The translations under genes were made by a program, and so were the position numbers. A stretch of 64,000 bases of DNA, taken from Microbacterium arborescens (GTDB lineage: Bacteria > Actinomycetota > Actinomycetes > Actinomycetales > Microbacteriaceae). Location: the NCBI GenBank assembly GCA_003339645.1, contig QNUV01000041.1:186001-250000 (forward strand), written 5' to 3'. This document shows positions 18,827-28,394 of this stretch, in pieces (positions within the stretch are counted from its first letter, which is position 1; each line of letters begins with the position of its first letter). The notes under the pieces are model-generated. The model was not told where the DNA came from. It saw only the letters and a list, made by a program, of their open reading frames with translations, and searched no databases.

Positions 18827-19951
18827 TCAGCGCGAACCCCAGTTCCAGGCCGGAACGTCGAGCAGACCCTGACCGCGGACGGTCGTCTCGGCGTTCGACC
18901 GTTGCAGTTCGACGCGGGACGGTTCGGGCAGAGCGTCGACGAGCGCGTCGGCGTGCGACACCGTGATGACCTGTGTGCGCTCGGATGCCGTTCGCACGAG
19001 CGACGCGAGGGGCGCCAGCAGCGAGGGATGCAGGCTCGCCTCGGGCTCGTTCAGCACCAGGAGCGGTGCGGGTCGTGCCGGCAGCAGCGCGGCGCACAGC
19101 AGGAGGTAGCGGAGCGTGCCGTCGGAGAGCTCGGCCGCATCGAGCGGACGCAGCAGCCCGGGCTGCTCGATCGTCAGGCGGAACAGGCCGTCGGAGGTCA
19201 CGACACGCACCCGGCTGCCCGGGAACGCCTGGTCGACCGCGCGGGCGAGGGCATCGCCGTGCCCGGCCTCGACGATCGTCGCCCAGGTCGCAGCGAGATT
19301 CGCCCCGTCGTGCGCGAGGGTGTGACTGCGGGTGCCGACCTGCGGCTGTCGGGCGGGGGCGTCGAGGTCGACGCGGAAGTGGTCGTAGAAGCGCCAGGCG
19401 GTCATCCCGCGCCGGAGTGTCAACAGCTCGGGGGCGGTGTCGCCCTCGGCGAGGTCGGTGACGATGCTCTCGTACGGCGCGAGCTGCTGGCCGAGCATCG
19501 TCCAGGAGTCATCGCGCACGCGGGTGAGCTGCCGGGCGCGGTCGATCAGCAGGGTCGAGGGCTTGGCGACGACGCCGGCGAACACCTGTTCGCGCTTGAT
19601 CTCGGGGTCGCGAGCGAACGGGCTGTTCTGGTCGCCCTGCGGGATGCCCAGATCGATGAGGTACCCCAGCTCATCCGAGGCGTAGCCGAGCTGCACCGCG
19701 ATCGGCCCTCGGCGCACGGTTCCTTGGTCTCCGCCGTTCTCGGGCCCGGCCCAGAGCACCGACGGCAGCCCGCCTTCCCGGGCGAGCGCGCCGACGATGT
19801 CGCCCTGCGCCGCCGCGGCGAGCAGGCGCAGCGCCCGGTAGAGGTTCGACTTGCCCGAGCCGTTGGGGCCGGTGACGACCGTGAGGTCGCCGAGCGGCAC
19901 GACGACGTCGCGAAGCGAGCGGTATCCCGACACGGCCAGAGTGCGCAGCAT
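18827..19951 (-). CDS. AAA-type ATPase (RecF/OLD-like, COG4637 type)
   Basis: A 374-residue ABC/SMC-like ATPase. Walker A is GPNGSGKSN (near residue 29), a signature-like segment is AELSDGTLRYLLLCAAL and Walker B is LLVLNEPEASLHP, followed by a D-loop region and a switch His (VITVSHADAL). It belongs with predicted ATPases of the RecF/OLD type, which act on DNA or in defence, but no nuclease (TOPRIM) domain is present and no partner gene adjoins, so the role is unknown. It stands alone between pheT and a divergent transporter. Confidence 0.8.
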   Translation of the reverse strand: MLRTLAVSGYRSLRDVVVPLGDLTVVTGPNGSGKSNLYRALRLLAAAAQGDIVGALAREGGLPSVLWAGPENGGDQGTVRRGPIAVQLGYASDELGYLIDLGIPQGDQNSPFARDPEIKREQVFAGVVAKPSTLLIDRARQLTRVRDDSWTMLGQQLAPYESIVTDLAEGDTAPELLTLRRGMTAWRFYDHFRVDLDAPARQPQVGTRSHTLAHDGANLAATWATIVEAGHGDALARAVDQAFPGSRVRVVTSDGLFRLTIEQPGLLRPLDAAELSDGTLRYLLLCAALLPARPAPLLVLNEPEASLHPSLLAPLASLVRTASERTQVITVSHADALVDALPEPSRVELQRSNAETTVRGQGLLDVPAWNWGSR

Positions 19952-19997
19952 CCCCTCACTCTGGCATCCGTGTCTGACACCGCCCTCCGCTTGCCGA

Positions 19998-20003
19998 TAG
20001 TGT
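19998..20003 (+). promoter_or_regulatory. -10 element of the 20-kb ABC exporter
   Basis: TAGTGT ends 7 nt before the GTG at 20011. Confidence 0.45.
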
Positions 20004-20010
20004 CGGGGCC

Positions 20011-20814
20011 GTGAGCGAGATCCCAGCCAGCGTCACCCCATCGTCTCCGGCGGCCGGCGCCGCCCCCGCCCTCGAACTGCTCGGCCTGGTCAAGAGGTTC
20101 GGTGAGAAGGTCGCCGTCGACGGCATCGACCTCGTCGTCCCGTCCGGCTCGTTCTACGGTCTCGTCGGGCCGAACGGCGCGGGCAAGACGACGAGCCTCT
20201 CCATGGCCACGGGACTGCTGCGCCCGGATGCCGGTACCGCGCGCGTCCACGGGATCGACGTCTGGCGCGACCCGGTGGCCGCCAAGCGTACGATCGGCAA
20301 CCTCGCCGACGGCGTGCGGCTCTTCGACCGGCTGACGGGGGAGCAGCTCATCACCTATACCGCGATGATGTTCGGGCTGCCCCGGCCCGAGATCGCACCA
20401 CGCGTGTCGGACCTGCTCGACCTCATGGACCTGCGCGGCGCAGCCGGGACGATCGTCGCCGACTACTCCGCGGGTATGACCAAGAAGGTCGCGCTCGCGT
20501 GCGCCCTCGTGCACGCCCCGCGCCTGCTCGTTCTCGATGAGCCCTTCGAGTCGGTCGACCCGGTGTCGGCCGCGAACATCGAGGACGTCCTGCGCAGCTA
20601 CACCAGCTCGGGCGGCTCGGTGATCGTCTCGAGCCACTCGATGGACCTCGTCCAGCGCATGTGCGACCACGTCGCCGTCATCGCCGCAGGCCGGGTGCTC
20701 GCGGCCGGCACGATCGACGAGGTGCGGGCCGGCGAGAGCCTGCAGGACCGCTTCGTCTCGCTCGTCGGCGGACGCCACCAGTCGGAGGGACCGCAGTGGT
20801 TGCGACAGTCCTGA
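20011..20814 (+). CDS. ABC exporter ATPase
   Basis: A 267-residue ATPase of the CcmA/DrrA-like exporter class: Walker A GPNGAGKTT, signature-like DYSAGMTKKVALACAL (degenerate LSGGQ), Walker B LLVLDEPFESVD and switch His in VSSHSMDL. The YSAGM variant is common in actinobacterial exporters. It is translationally coupled to the permease that follows (19-nt overlap). Substrate unknown. Confidence 0.88.
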   Translation: MSEIPASVTPSSPAAGAAPALELLGLVKRFGEKVAVDGIDLVVPSGSFYGLVGPNGAGKTTSLSMATGLLRPDAGTARVHGIDVWRDPVAAKRTIGNLADGVRLFDRLTGEQLITYTAMMFGLPRPEIAPRVSDLLDLMDLRGAAGTIVADYSAGMTKKVALACALVHAPRLLVLDEPFESVDPVSAANIEDVLRSYTSSGGSVIVSSHSMDLVQRMCDHVAVIAAGRVLAAGTIDEVRAGESLQDRFVSLVGGRHQSEGPQWLRQS

Positions 20815-22376
20815 AGCTGCGTTACCGCGTTCTCGGCAACACGCTCGCCCGTCGACCCTGGCAGCTCGTCGGCTTCATCCTCGGATCGCTCTGGGGCCTC
20901 AGCATCCTCGGCGGGCTCGTCGCCGCGCTCATCGCGCTGTCGATCTTCGAGAATCTCGAGGTCGCGTCGGTCGTCGCCGTCCTCGGCGGCTCGGCGCTGA
21001 TCCTCGGCTGGCTCATCGGCCCGATCCTCATCGCCGGGCTCGACAGCACCGTCGACGCCGTGCGTCTCGCACCGTTCCCGCTGACCCGTCGTCAGGTCAT
21101 GCTCGCTCTCGCGGGCACCGGCCTCACCGGCATCCCGGGAATCGTCACCACCGTAGCCGCCCTCGCGACGCTCATCGTGTGGGTGCGCTGGCCGCTCGCG
21201 GCGGTCGTCGCCGTGCCGACGGTGCTGCTCGGCGTCCTGACCTGCGTGCTGGCGTCACGCCTCATGGGCGAGCTGTCCGGTGGCATGGGCGGTCGCCGTT
21301 CACGCGAGATCATCGGCACTGTCGTGCTCGTCGTGCTCATCCTCACCGGCCCCATCCTCACCGGCATCGTGGCTCTGCTCGACCAGGCGGGCGGCGACCT
21401 GTGGGCGCGGATCCAGCAGGCGGCGGGCATCCTCGCCTGGACACCGCTGGGTGCCGCCTGGTCGGTCGCGCCGAGCGTCGCGGCAGGCCAATGGCTTCCG
21501 GCGCTCGCCAGCACCGCGATCGCCCTCGTGACCCTCGTCGTGCTGTGGATCGTATGGGAGCGCGTCATCGAGACGGCCGTGTCGTCGCCGCGCCAGCGCG
21601 CGACCCGAGCCGTCGCCGCCGGCAAGCTCGGCCTGTTCGGCGTCATGCCGACCGGTGGCGTCGGCGCGACGTGGGCGCGATCCCTCTCGGGATGGCTGCG
21701 CGATCCCCGGTACCTGCGGCAGCTCATCGTCATCCCGCTGTTCCCGGTGCTGTTCGCCTTCACGGGCGGAACCGACGGCTTCATGTTCCTCATCTCGCCG
21801 GTGCTCGCCGCACTCGTCATGGCGGCGGTGGGCTACGCCGATGTGTCGTTCGACGGCACCGCTTTCGGGACCACCCTCGCCACGGGCATCTCCGGGCGCG
21901 CCGACCGGCTGGGCCGTCTGCTCGGTGCCGCCTGCGTCGGCATCCCGCTCATCGTGGTCATCGCGGTCGCGACCGCGCTCGTCTCCGGTGACGCGGCGCA
22001 CCTTCCCGCCGTGCTCGGCGCGGCCCTCGGCGTGCTGCTCGCCGGGTACGGCGCCTGCGCTGTGTCGTCGGCGCTCATCGTGACCCCGGTGCCCGCGCCC
22101 GGTGACAGCCCGTTCAAGAGCACGCCGGGTCAGAACTCCATCGTGGGCCTGCTGGTCTTCGTCGTGTGGGCCGCGGTGATCGCGCTGTCCCTGCCGGCCA
22201 TCGTGCCGGCGATCGTCAACGCGGTGACGGGAGATGCGATGTGGGGCTGGATCGCGCTGGCGGTCGGTGTCCTCTTCGGCGCCGTCGTCGCGGTCGTCGG
22301 GGTTCTGGTCGGCGGACGCACGCTCGAGCGGACCGGCCCCAACTTGCTCGTGCGCATCAAGTCGTTCCCCACCTGA
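20796..22376 (+). CDS. ABC exporter permease
   Basis: A 526-residue polytopic membrane protein with about 12 hydrophobic segments, partner of the preceding ATPase. I chose the GTG at 20796 because GGAGG at 20784-20788 is well placed and the conserved-looking N-terminus (KLRYRVLGNTLARRPWQLVGF) begins there; the open frame further upstream is only the shadow of the ATPase gene. Large permeases of this kind are usual in actinobacteria; the substrate cannot be inferred. Confidence 0.85.
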   Translation: MVATVLKLRYRVLGNTLARRPWQLVGFILGSLWGLSILGGLVAALIALSIFENLEVASVVAVLGGSALILGWLIGPILIAGLDSTVDAVRLAPFPLTRRQVMLALAGTGLTGIPGIVTTVAALATLIVWVRWPLAAVVAVPTVLLGVLTCVLASRLMGELSGGMGGRRSREIIGTVVLVVLILTGPILTGIVALLDQAGGDLWARIQQAAGILAWTPLGAAWSVAPSVAAGQWLPALASTAIALVTLVVLWIVWERVIETAVSSPRQRATRAVAAGKLGLFGVMPTGGVGATWARSLSGWLRDPRYLRQLIVIPLFPVLFAFTGGTDGFMFLISPVLAALVMAAVGYADVSFDGTAFGTTLATGISGRADRLGRLLGAACVGIPLIVVIAVATALVSGDAAHLPAVLGAALGVLLAGYGACAVSSALIVTPVPAPGDSPFKSTPGQNSIVGLLVFVVWAAVIALSLPAIVPAIVNAVTGDAMWGWIALAVGVLFGAVVAVVGVLVGGRTLERTGPNLLVRIKSFPT

Positions 22377-22409
22377 GCGGCCCCGGGGCGGACGCGAGTC
22401 CCGGTCGGC

Positions 22410-23162
22410 TCAGCGGTAACGGCGGCCCTCGTCGCGTCGGTACAGCCACACGACGAGGGCTCCCAGCGCGACCGTCCACGCGATGATGCCGAGGATCGCC
22501 CAGAGCGGCACCTCGGTGCCCGTCGCGACCCCGACGACGATCTCGCGGGCCTGACGGATCGGCAGGACCGACGAGGCGGTGTCGAGCCAGGAGGGGAAGA
22601 ACTCCGGAGGCAGGAAGAGGCCGCCGCCGAAGGCGAGCAGGAACAGGGCGACCTGCGTGACGGCGATGGCTGCCTTCGGGCCCGTCGTGATCCCGATGAT
22701 CGCGCCGATGAGCATCGGCGGCAGCGCCGTCGCGATGACGAGGACGATCGCCGCGAGCAGTCTCACCGGCTCGGGGCGCGCACTCGTGAAGACCGCGCCG
22801 ACGATGAGCAGCGGCAGCATCGCCACGGTCGCGATCGCGAGGGTCGCGAGGATCAGGGCGCCGATGCGGGCCACCGGGCTGCCGGGGAGCGTGCGCAGGT
22901 AGGGGGTCCACGGCTTCGAGCGCTGCTCGGCGAGTTCGAGGCCCACGGAGAACAGCCCGGACGACATGAAGGCGAACACCACCATCGAGCAGACCGCGGC
23001 CGTCGCGACGGTGCTGTCGGCCACGATCGCGCGCTGCGGCAGCACGAAGAGGCAGAACGCGAGGGTGGGGAAGACGACGGACCCGATGACCGCGATCGGA
23101 ACCCGTGCGGTCTCGATGAGGTTGTACTTGGTCGCGGTGAGGGTGAGCGAGAGCGAGGACAT
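22410..23162 (-). CDS. ABC-2 type exporter permease
   Basis: A 250-residue membrane protein with six predicted helices and the ABC-2 membrane-protein pattern (FFPSWLDTASSVLPIRQAREIVVG near residues 190-215). It forms an exporter with the ATPase encoded just upstream; the two genes overlap by 1 nt. Substrate unknown. It converges on the permease gene ending at 22376. Confidence 0.88.
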   Translation of the reverse strand: MSSLSLTLTATKYNLIETARVPIAVIGSVVFPTLAFCLFVLPQRAIVADSTVATAAVCSMVVFAFMSSGLFSVGLELAEQRSKPWTPYLRTLPGSPVARIGALILATLAIATVAMLPLLIVGAVFTSARPEPVRLLAAIVLVIATALPPMLIGAIIGITTGPKAAIAVTQVALFLLAFGGGLFLPPEFFPSWLDTASSVLPIRQAREIVVGVATGTEVPLWAILGIIAWTVALGALVVWLYRRDEGRRYR

Positions 23163-24061
23163 CAGGCGGCCTTCTCGGTGTGCGCGGACGTGGCGGTCAG
23201 GGTGAGGAACGCCTCTTCGAGGGTCGCTCCGCGCACCGCCAGATCTCGGAACGGCAGATCGGCGGCGACGAGCGAGCGGACGAGAGCGTCGGAGTCGCCG
23301 ACGACGGCCGTCACGGCGTCGTCCGCGGTGGTGACGGATGCCTCGGGGTCGAGGCGCCGGATGTCGTCGGCCGAGACCCCGCGCAGGGTGACGCGGCGTC
23401 GCGAGACGTTCGACACGACGGCCGCGAGCGTGTCGTCGGTGCGGACGACGCCGTCATCGATGACGACGACGCGGTGTGCGAGCTGTTCGATCTCCTCGAG
23501 GTGGTGGCTCGTGACCACGACGGCGCACCCGGCGGCGTGCCGGGCGCGGACGGCATCCCACAGCGCTCGCCGGGCGTCGACGTCGAGACCCGTCGTGGGC
23601 TCGTCGAGCAGCACGAGGTCGGGGTCACCGGCGAAGGCCAGCGCGACCGCGACCCGCCGCTGCTGGCCGCCCGACAGGCCGCCGCACTGCTGACGCAGCA
23701 GGGGGCCGAGGTCGAACTCGTCGACGAGGCGGGAGCGGGGCGCGGGATGCGGGAAGTGCGACGCGACGAAATCGAGGACCTCGCTCACCCGGAGCGCGTC
23801 CGGCAGCGCCGTCGCCTGCGGAGTCGAACCGAGCCGCACGCGCGACGACGCGTCGCGCGGGTCGCCGCCGAACAGGCGCACCTCGCCGCTGGTCGGGGTG
23901 CGCAGGCCCTCGACGAGCGACAGGAGCGTGGTCTTACCCGCGCCGTTCGGGCCGAGGAGTCCGACGCATTCGCCGGCGTGGATGTCGAGCGTCACTCCGG
24001 CCAGCGCGGTGACGTCGCCGAACCGCTTCACGAGGTCGCGGGTGCTGATGAGGGCGGTCAT
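23162..24061 (-). CDS. ABC exporter ATPase
   Basis: A 299-residue ATPase of the NatA/DrrA class: Walker A GPNGAGKTT, Q-loop at STPQAT, signature LSGGQQRRVAVALAF, Walker B LVLLDEPTTGLD, H-loop TSHHLEE. The last 85 residues form the extra beta-rich domain typical of this class. It is third in a four-gene leftward operon: membrane protein, winged-helix regulator, ATPase, permease. Confidence 0.93.
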   Translation of the reverse strand: MTALISTRDLVKRFGDVTALAGVTLDIHAGECVGLLGPNGAGKTTLLSLVEGLRTPTSGEVRLFGGDPRDASSRVRLGSTPQATALPDALRVSEVLDFVASHFPHPAPRSRLVDEFDLGPLLRQQCGGLSGGQQRRVAVALAFAGDPDLVLLDEPTTGLDVDARRALWDAVRARHAAGCAVVVTSHHLEEIEQLAHRVVVIDDGVVRTDDTLAAVVSNVSRRRVTLRGVSADDIRRLDPEASVTTADDAVTAVVGDSDALVRSLVAADLPFRDLAVRGATLEEAFLTLTATSAHTEKAA

Positions 24062-24357
24062 GATCCTCCTCCGAGGAGATCGAGCAGATGGGTGCGATAG
24101 GTGCGGAACGCCGCGCGCCCGGCGGGAGTGAGGGCGACGTAGGTCACGGGCTTGCGTCCGGCGAACGCCTTCGCGGTCTCGACGTAGCCCGCCGCCTCGA
24201 GCTTTGCGAGGTGGGTGGTGAGGTTGCCGGCGGTCATCCCCAGCAGTTTCTGCAGCACGGGGAACGTCACCTCGTCGCCGTCGGCGAGGGCCTCGTTCAG
24301 CGCCGTGACGATGCGCAGGCGGGCCGGGGCGTGGATGACCGGGTCGAGCTCGGTCAC
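24058..24357 (-). CDS. Winged-helix transcriptional regulator
   Basis: A 99-residue regulator with a single winged-helix domain (about 10-90), similar to small ArsR/MarR-like regulators: PARLRIVTALNE, then TAGNLTTHLAKLEAAGYVE as the recognition helix region and a beta-wing GRKPVTYVALTPAGR. The GTG start at 24357 overlaps the upstream stop (GTGA). It is encoded inside the exporter operon, so it probably controls it, acting at the TTTGCACTGCAAA palindrome at 25020-25032. No effector domain is present. Confidence 0.85.
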   Translation of the reverse strand: MTELDPVIHAPARLRIVTALNEALADGDEVTFPVLQKLLGMTAGNLTTHLAKLEAAGYVETAKAFAGRKPVTYVALTPAGRAAFRTYRTHLLDLLGGGS

Positions 24358-25010
24358 CGGGTGCCTTCCGCCGGAATGACGCCGCGCAGCATCAGGGTCG
24401 CGACGACGAGCATCGCGAGCGGGCCGACGGTCGCGTACACGAGGTAGTTGGTCGGCGTGCCCGCGTACGAGGCGACGATCGCGGTGGCGATCATGACGAT
24501 GCCGAGCGCGTACTGCGCGGGGGAGCGCCACAGCGCCCCGCCCGCCAGGTAGAGCACACCGACGAGCAGGACGAAGATCGCGGGGGAGAGCACCGCCATC
24601 ACGGTGGCATCCGCGCCGGTGCGCTGCACGGCGCCGATGAGGAGCCCGGCACCGAACATCGACAGCGTCCACGCCCAGCCGTACATCGCGCCGGCCAGGC
24701 GTGAGGGCCCCCGCACGCCTGCACCGGAGCGGATGCCGGCGACGGCGGAGACCACGATGCCCGTGATGAGCACCACGCCGAAGACGATCCACGCGGGTGT
24801 GGTCGGAATGCGGAACCAGGGGTTCCCGCCGCCGACCGCCGCGCTCCAGATCGCTCCGAACCCGATGATCCACGCCGCCGCCCACGTGATGAGCATCACC
24901 GCGTAGTTGCGGTTGACCCAGTGGGCGGTGCGCCGACGCTGGTCCTGCATGAGAGCGAGCATCGCCGCCGGGTCGGCCTGCTGCTCGTCATCCATCGAAT
25001 CGTGCTTCAT
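24354..25010 (-). CDS. Integral membrane protein, first gene of the exporter operon
   Basis: A 218-residue protein with six predicted transmembrane helices after an acidic N-terminus ([18 protein letters not shown]). I know no family for it; such proteins are often found next to this type of small regulator. The ATG at 25010 is preferred; a TTG at 25031 would lie within the palindromic operator. Confidence 0.7.
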   Translation of the reverse strand: MKHDSMDDEQQADPAAMLALMQDQRRRTAHWVNRNYAVMLITWAAAWIIGFGAIWSAAVGGGNPWFRIPTTPAWIVFGVVLITGIVVSAVAGIRSGAGVRGPSRLAGAMYGWAWTLSMFGAGLLIGAVQRTGADATVMAVLSPAIFVLLVGVLYLAGGALWRSPAQYALGIVMIATAIVASYAGTPTNYLVYATVGPLAMLVVATLMLRGVIPAEGTR

Positions 25011-25034
25011 GCAAACCACTTTGCACTGCAAACC
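25010..25034. promoter_or_regulatory. Operator of the regulator/exporter operon
   Basis: A perfect 13-bp palindrome TTTGCACTGCAAA (25020-25032) and a direct repeat of TGCAAACC (25010-25017 and 25027-25034, 17 bp apart) overlap the start of the operon. This is unusually AT-rich for the region and well placed for autoregulation. Confidence 0.65.
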
Positions 25035-25266
25035 TTATGGGGTCAACTCCACTCGGATACGGGGGATTTGGCGGATGCGGCGCGCGAGCGCTACTGTCGG
25101 CGCATGTCTTCGGCTTCGCAGCGCACCATCACGGTGCTTCGCGCGCGCCGACGTCTGGGCGACCGCCGACGCTAGGCGACCCTGCACGCTCCCGCATCCG
25201 CGGTCGAGCGCGTGGTGTCGCCGCCGCCGGTCCCCGTCGCCGCGAAGGCGACGTCATCCCAGACAA

Positions 25267-25272
25267 TAAGGT
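25267..25272 (+). promoter_or_regulatory. -10 element of the arg operon
   Basis: TAAGGT ends 7 nt before the argC ATG at 25280. I could not recognise a clear ARG box next to it. Confidence 0.45.
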
Positions 25273-25279
25273 GGAAGTC

Positions 25280-26338
25280 ATGCCCCTCTCCGTCGCCGTC
25301 TCCGGCGCATCCGGATACGCGGGAGGCGAGATCCTGCGCCTGCTCGCCGCTCACCCCGAGGTCGAGATCCGCACCGTCACCGCGCACTCCAACGCCGGTC
25401 AGCCGCTCATCGATCACCAGCCGCACCTCCGCTCGCTGCGTCATCTCACGCTCCAGCCCTCGACGCCGGAGGTGCTGGCGGGGCACGACATCGTGTTCCT
25501 GGCCCTCCCGCACGGCCAGTCCGGCCAGTACACCGAGGCACTCGCCGACACCGCCCTCGTGATCGACGCGGGCGCCGACCACCGGCTGACGTCGTCGGAC
25601 GACTGGGATGCCTTCTACGGCGGCGACTTCCACGAGCCCTGGACCTACGGTGTGCCCGAGCTCCTCGTCGGAGGCGCGAGCGGCACCGTCAAGCAGCGCG
25701 ACAAGCTCGTCGGAGCCTCGCGCATCGCCGCTCCCGGGTGCAACGCCTCGACCGTGGCGCTGAGCCTCGCTCCCGGTGTCGCAGCCGGCGTCATCGACCC
25801 GGGTGACATCGTGAGCGTGCTGGCCGTCGGTCCGTCGGGCGCGGGCAAGAGCCTGAAGACGAACCTCCTCGCCGCCGAGATCCTCGGGTCGGCGAACCCC
25901 TACGCGATCGGCGGATCGCACCGCCACATCCCCGAGATCCGGCAGGCGCTGCGGGGAGCGGGCGCGGCAGGCGACATCCGCATCTCGTTCACCCCCGTCC
26001 TGGTGCCGATGTCGCGCGGCATCCTGGCCACCTCGACCGCTCCGATCGCGGACGGCGTCTCGGACGCTCAGATCCGCGAGGCGTGGGAGAGCGCTTACGC
26101 CGACGAGCCCTTCGTGCAGCTGCTGCCCGAAGGCTCCTTCCCTCGGACAGCCGACGTCACCGGTGCGAACACCGCCCTCATGGGTCTCGCGATCGACCGG
26201 GCCGCGGGCCGTGTCGTCGTCGTGACCGCGGTCGACAACCTCGCCAAAGGCACCGCGGGCGCCGCCATCCAGTCGATGAACATCGCCCTCGGTCTCGCCG
26301 AGACCACGGGCCTGAGCGTGAACGGAGTCGCCCCGTGA
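25280..26338 (+). CDS. argC: N-acetyl-gamma-glutamyl-phosphate reductase
   Basis: A 352-residue ArgC, the NADPH-dependent third step of arginine synthesis. The N-terminal Rossmann motif is [16 protein letters not shown], the catalytic Cys is in AAPGCNAS, and GSHRHIPEI with its active-site His follows. The ATG at 25280 is set by conserved sequence and the -10 hexamer; the frame is open far upstream but unconserved. First gene of argCJBDF; its stop overlaps the argJ start (GTGA). Confidence 0.96.
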   Translation: MPLSVAVSGASGYAGGEILRLLAAHPEVEIRTVTAHSNAGQPLIDHQPHLRSLRHLTLQPSTPEVLAGHDIVFLALPHGQSGQYTEALADTALVIDAGADHRLTSSDDWDAFYGGDFHEPWTYGVPELLVGGASGTVKQRDKLVGASRIAAPGCNASTVALSLAPGVAAGVIDPGDIVSVLAVGPSGAGKSLKTNLLAAEILGSANPYAIGGSHRHIPEIRQALRGAGAAGDIRISFTPVLVPMSRGILATSTAPIADGVSDAQIREAWESAYADEPFVQLLPEGSFPRTADVTGANTALMGLAIDRAAGRVVVVTAVDNLAKGTAGAAIQSMNIALGLAETTGLSVNGVAP

Positions 26339-27492
26339 GCGTCACCGCCCCCCAGGGATTCGAAGCCGCCGGTGTTGCCGCGGGCCTGAAGTCGACCGGA
26401 AAGCCCGACGTCGCCGTCGTCGTCAACCGCGGCCCCCTCAAGGTCGGTGCCGCGGTGTTCACCTCGAACCGCGCCAAGGCGAACCCGATCCTGTGGTCGC
26501 AGCAGGCGATCGCCGACGGTGTCGTCGAAGCCGTCGTCCTCAACTCCGGCGGAGCGAACTGCTTCACGGGCAGCTTCGGCTTCCAGACGACGCACCAGAC
26601 CGCCGAGAAGGCGGGCGAGCTGCTGGATGTCGGCGCCGGCGACGTGCTCGTGTGCTCAACCGGTCTCATCGGAACGGGCGACGAGGTGTTCCGCGCCAAG
26701 GTGCTCGAGGGCACCACGGTGGCGATCGGCTCGCTCAGCCCCGAGGGCGGCGAGGACGCCTCGCTCGCGATCATGACCACCGACTCCCGGCCCAAGCGTG
26801 CCGTCGTCTCGCGCGGCGGCTGGACCATCGGGGCTATGGCGAAGGGCGCGGGGATGCTCGCGCCCGGCCTCGCGACGATGCTCGTCGTGATCACCACCGA
26901 CGCCGTCCTCGACGCGGCGGAGGCGGATGCCGCGTTGCGCTCGGCCACCCGAACGAGTTTCGACCGGCTCGATTCCGACGGGTGCATGTCGACCAACGAC
27001 CAGGTGACCCTCATGGTCAGCGGCGCGTCGGGCGTGACGCCGGATGCCGCCGACTTCGCCGCCGCGCTCGCCGAGGTCTGCCACGACCTCGCCGAGCAGC
27101 TGCAGGGCGACGCCGAGGGGGCGAGTCACGACATCACGATCGAGGTCGTCGGTGCCGCATCCGAGGACGACGCCGTCGTCGTCGGACGCTCCGTCGCCCG
27201 CAACAACCTCTTCAAGGCCGCGATCTTCGGCAACGACCCGAACTGGGGCCGGGTGCTCGCCGCGATCGGCACGACGGATGCGGCCTTCGACCCCTACGAC
27301 GTCGACGTCTCGTTCAACGGCGTACGGGTGTGCACCGCAGGCGGACCCGACCGCCCGCGTGAAGAGGTCGACCTGACGCCCCGCGCGACGCACATTCTCA
27401 TCGACCTGAAGTCGGGCGACGCGACGGCGACGATCCTCACGAACGATCTCACGCACGACTACGTCCACGAGAACAGCGCTTACTCCTCATGA
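26335..27492 (+). CDS. argJ: Ornithine acetyltransferase / glutamate N-acetyltransferase
   Basis: A 385-residue ArgJ that recycles the acetyl group from N-acetylornithine to glutamate. It is made as one chain and cleaves itself before Thr181 ([14 protein letters not shown]), giving alpha and beta subunits; Thr181 then acts as nucleophile. STNDQVTLM and the C-terminal ENSAYSS are typical. Whether it also makes N-acetylglutamate from acetyl-CoA (bifunctional form) cannot be read from sequence. The start is the GTG at 26335, overlapping argC. Confidence 0.96.
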   Translation: MSVTAPQGFEAAGVAAGLKSTGKPDVAVVVNRGPLKVGAAVFTSNRAKANPILWSQQAIADGVVEAVVLNSGGANCFTGSFGFQTTHQTAEKAGELLDVGAGDVLVCSTGLIGTGDEVFRAKVLEGTTVAIGSLSPEGGEDASLAIMTTDSRPKRAVVSRGGWTIGAMAKGAGMLAPGLATMLVVITTDAVLDAAEADAALRSATRTSFDRLDSDGCMSTNDQVTLMVSGASGVTPDAADFAAALAEVCHDLAEQLQGDAEGASHDITIEVVGAASEDDAVVVGRSVARNNLFKAAIFGNDPNWGRVLAAIGTTDAAFDPYDVDVSFNGVRVCTAGGPDRPREEVDLTPRATHILIDLKSGDATATILTNDLTHDYVHENSAYSS

Positions 27493-28394
27493 ACGACATC
27501 GACCTCCAGTACACGACCCCCGAAGAGGCGGCCGCGAAAGCGGGCGTCCTCATCGAGTCGCTGCCGTGGCTGCAGCGCTTCCGCGATCAGATCATCGTCA
27601 TCAAGTACGGCGGCAATGCGATGGTTTCCGAGGAGTTGCAGGAGTCGTTCGCGCAAGACATCGCCTACCTGCGCTTCGTCGGCGTGAAGCCCGTCGTCGT
27701 GCACGGCGGTGGCCCGCAGATCTCGAAGATGCTCAACCGGCTCTCGATCGAGAGCGAGTTCAAGGGCGGCTACCGGGTCACCAGCACCGAGGCGATCGAC
27801 GTCGTCCGGATGGTGCTGACCGGGCAGATCAACCCGCAGCTCGTCGCCCGCATCAACGCGTACGGTCCGTTCGCCACGGGCCTGTCGGGCGAGGATGCCG
27901 GTCTGTTCGGCGGTCGCCGGCGCGGCGTCGTGATCGACGGCACCGAGCACGACCTCGGGCACGTCGGCGATGTCGTCGAGGTCGACCCGCAGCCGGTGCA
28001 CGACCAGCTCGACGCCGGCCGCATCCCGGTCATCTCCTCGATCGCGCCCGACCTCGACAACCCCGGGCACTCGCTCAACGTCAACGCGGATGCCGCGGCC
28101 GCGGCGCTCGCGACGGCGCTCGGCGCGACGAAGCTCGTCGTCCTCACCGACGTGCCGGGCCTCTACGCCGACTGGCCCAACCGCGACTCGCTCGTCTCGC
28201 ACCTGACGGCGACCGACCTGCGCGCGATGCTGCCGAAGCTCGAGTCGGGGATGATCCCGAAGATGCAGGCATGCCTCGACGCGGTCGACGGGGGAGTGGA
28301 CACCGCGGCGATCATCGACGGACGCCAGCCCCACTCGGTGCTGGTCGAAGTCTTCACAGCACAGGGAATCGGTACGGAAGTGGTGGCGGGATGA
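27489..28394 (+). CDS. argB: Acetylglutamate kinase
   Basis: A 301-residue ArgB of the amino acid kinase family, usually the arginine-feedback-controlled step. Visible are VIKYGGNAM (phosphate-binding Lys and Gly residues), VHGGGPQIS and the nucleotide-binding region [10 protein letters not shown]. The N-terminal helix extension (about 25 residues before the kinase core) is the kind linked to hexamers and arginine inhibition. It overlaps argJ and argD by 4 nt each. Confidence 0.97.
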   Translation: MNDIDLQYTTPEEAAAKAGVLIESLPWLQRFRDQIIVIKYGGNAMVSEELQESFAQDIAYLRFVGVKPVVVHGGGPQISKMLNRLSIESEFKGGYRVTSTEAIDVVRMVLTGQINPQLVARINAYGPFATGLSGEDAGLFGGRRRGVVIDGTEHDLGHVGDVVEVDPQPVHDQLDAGRIPVISSIAPDLDNPGHSLNVNADAAAAALATALGATKLVVLTDVPGLYADWPNRDSLVSHLTATDLRAMLPKLESGMIPKMQACLDAVDGGVDTAAIIDGRQPHSVLVEVFTAQGIGTEVVAG

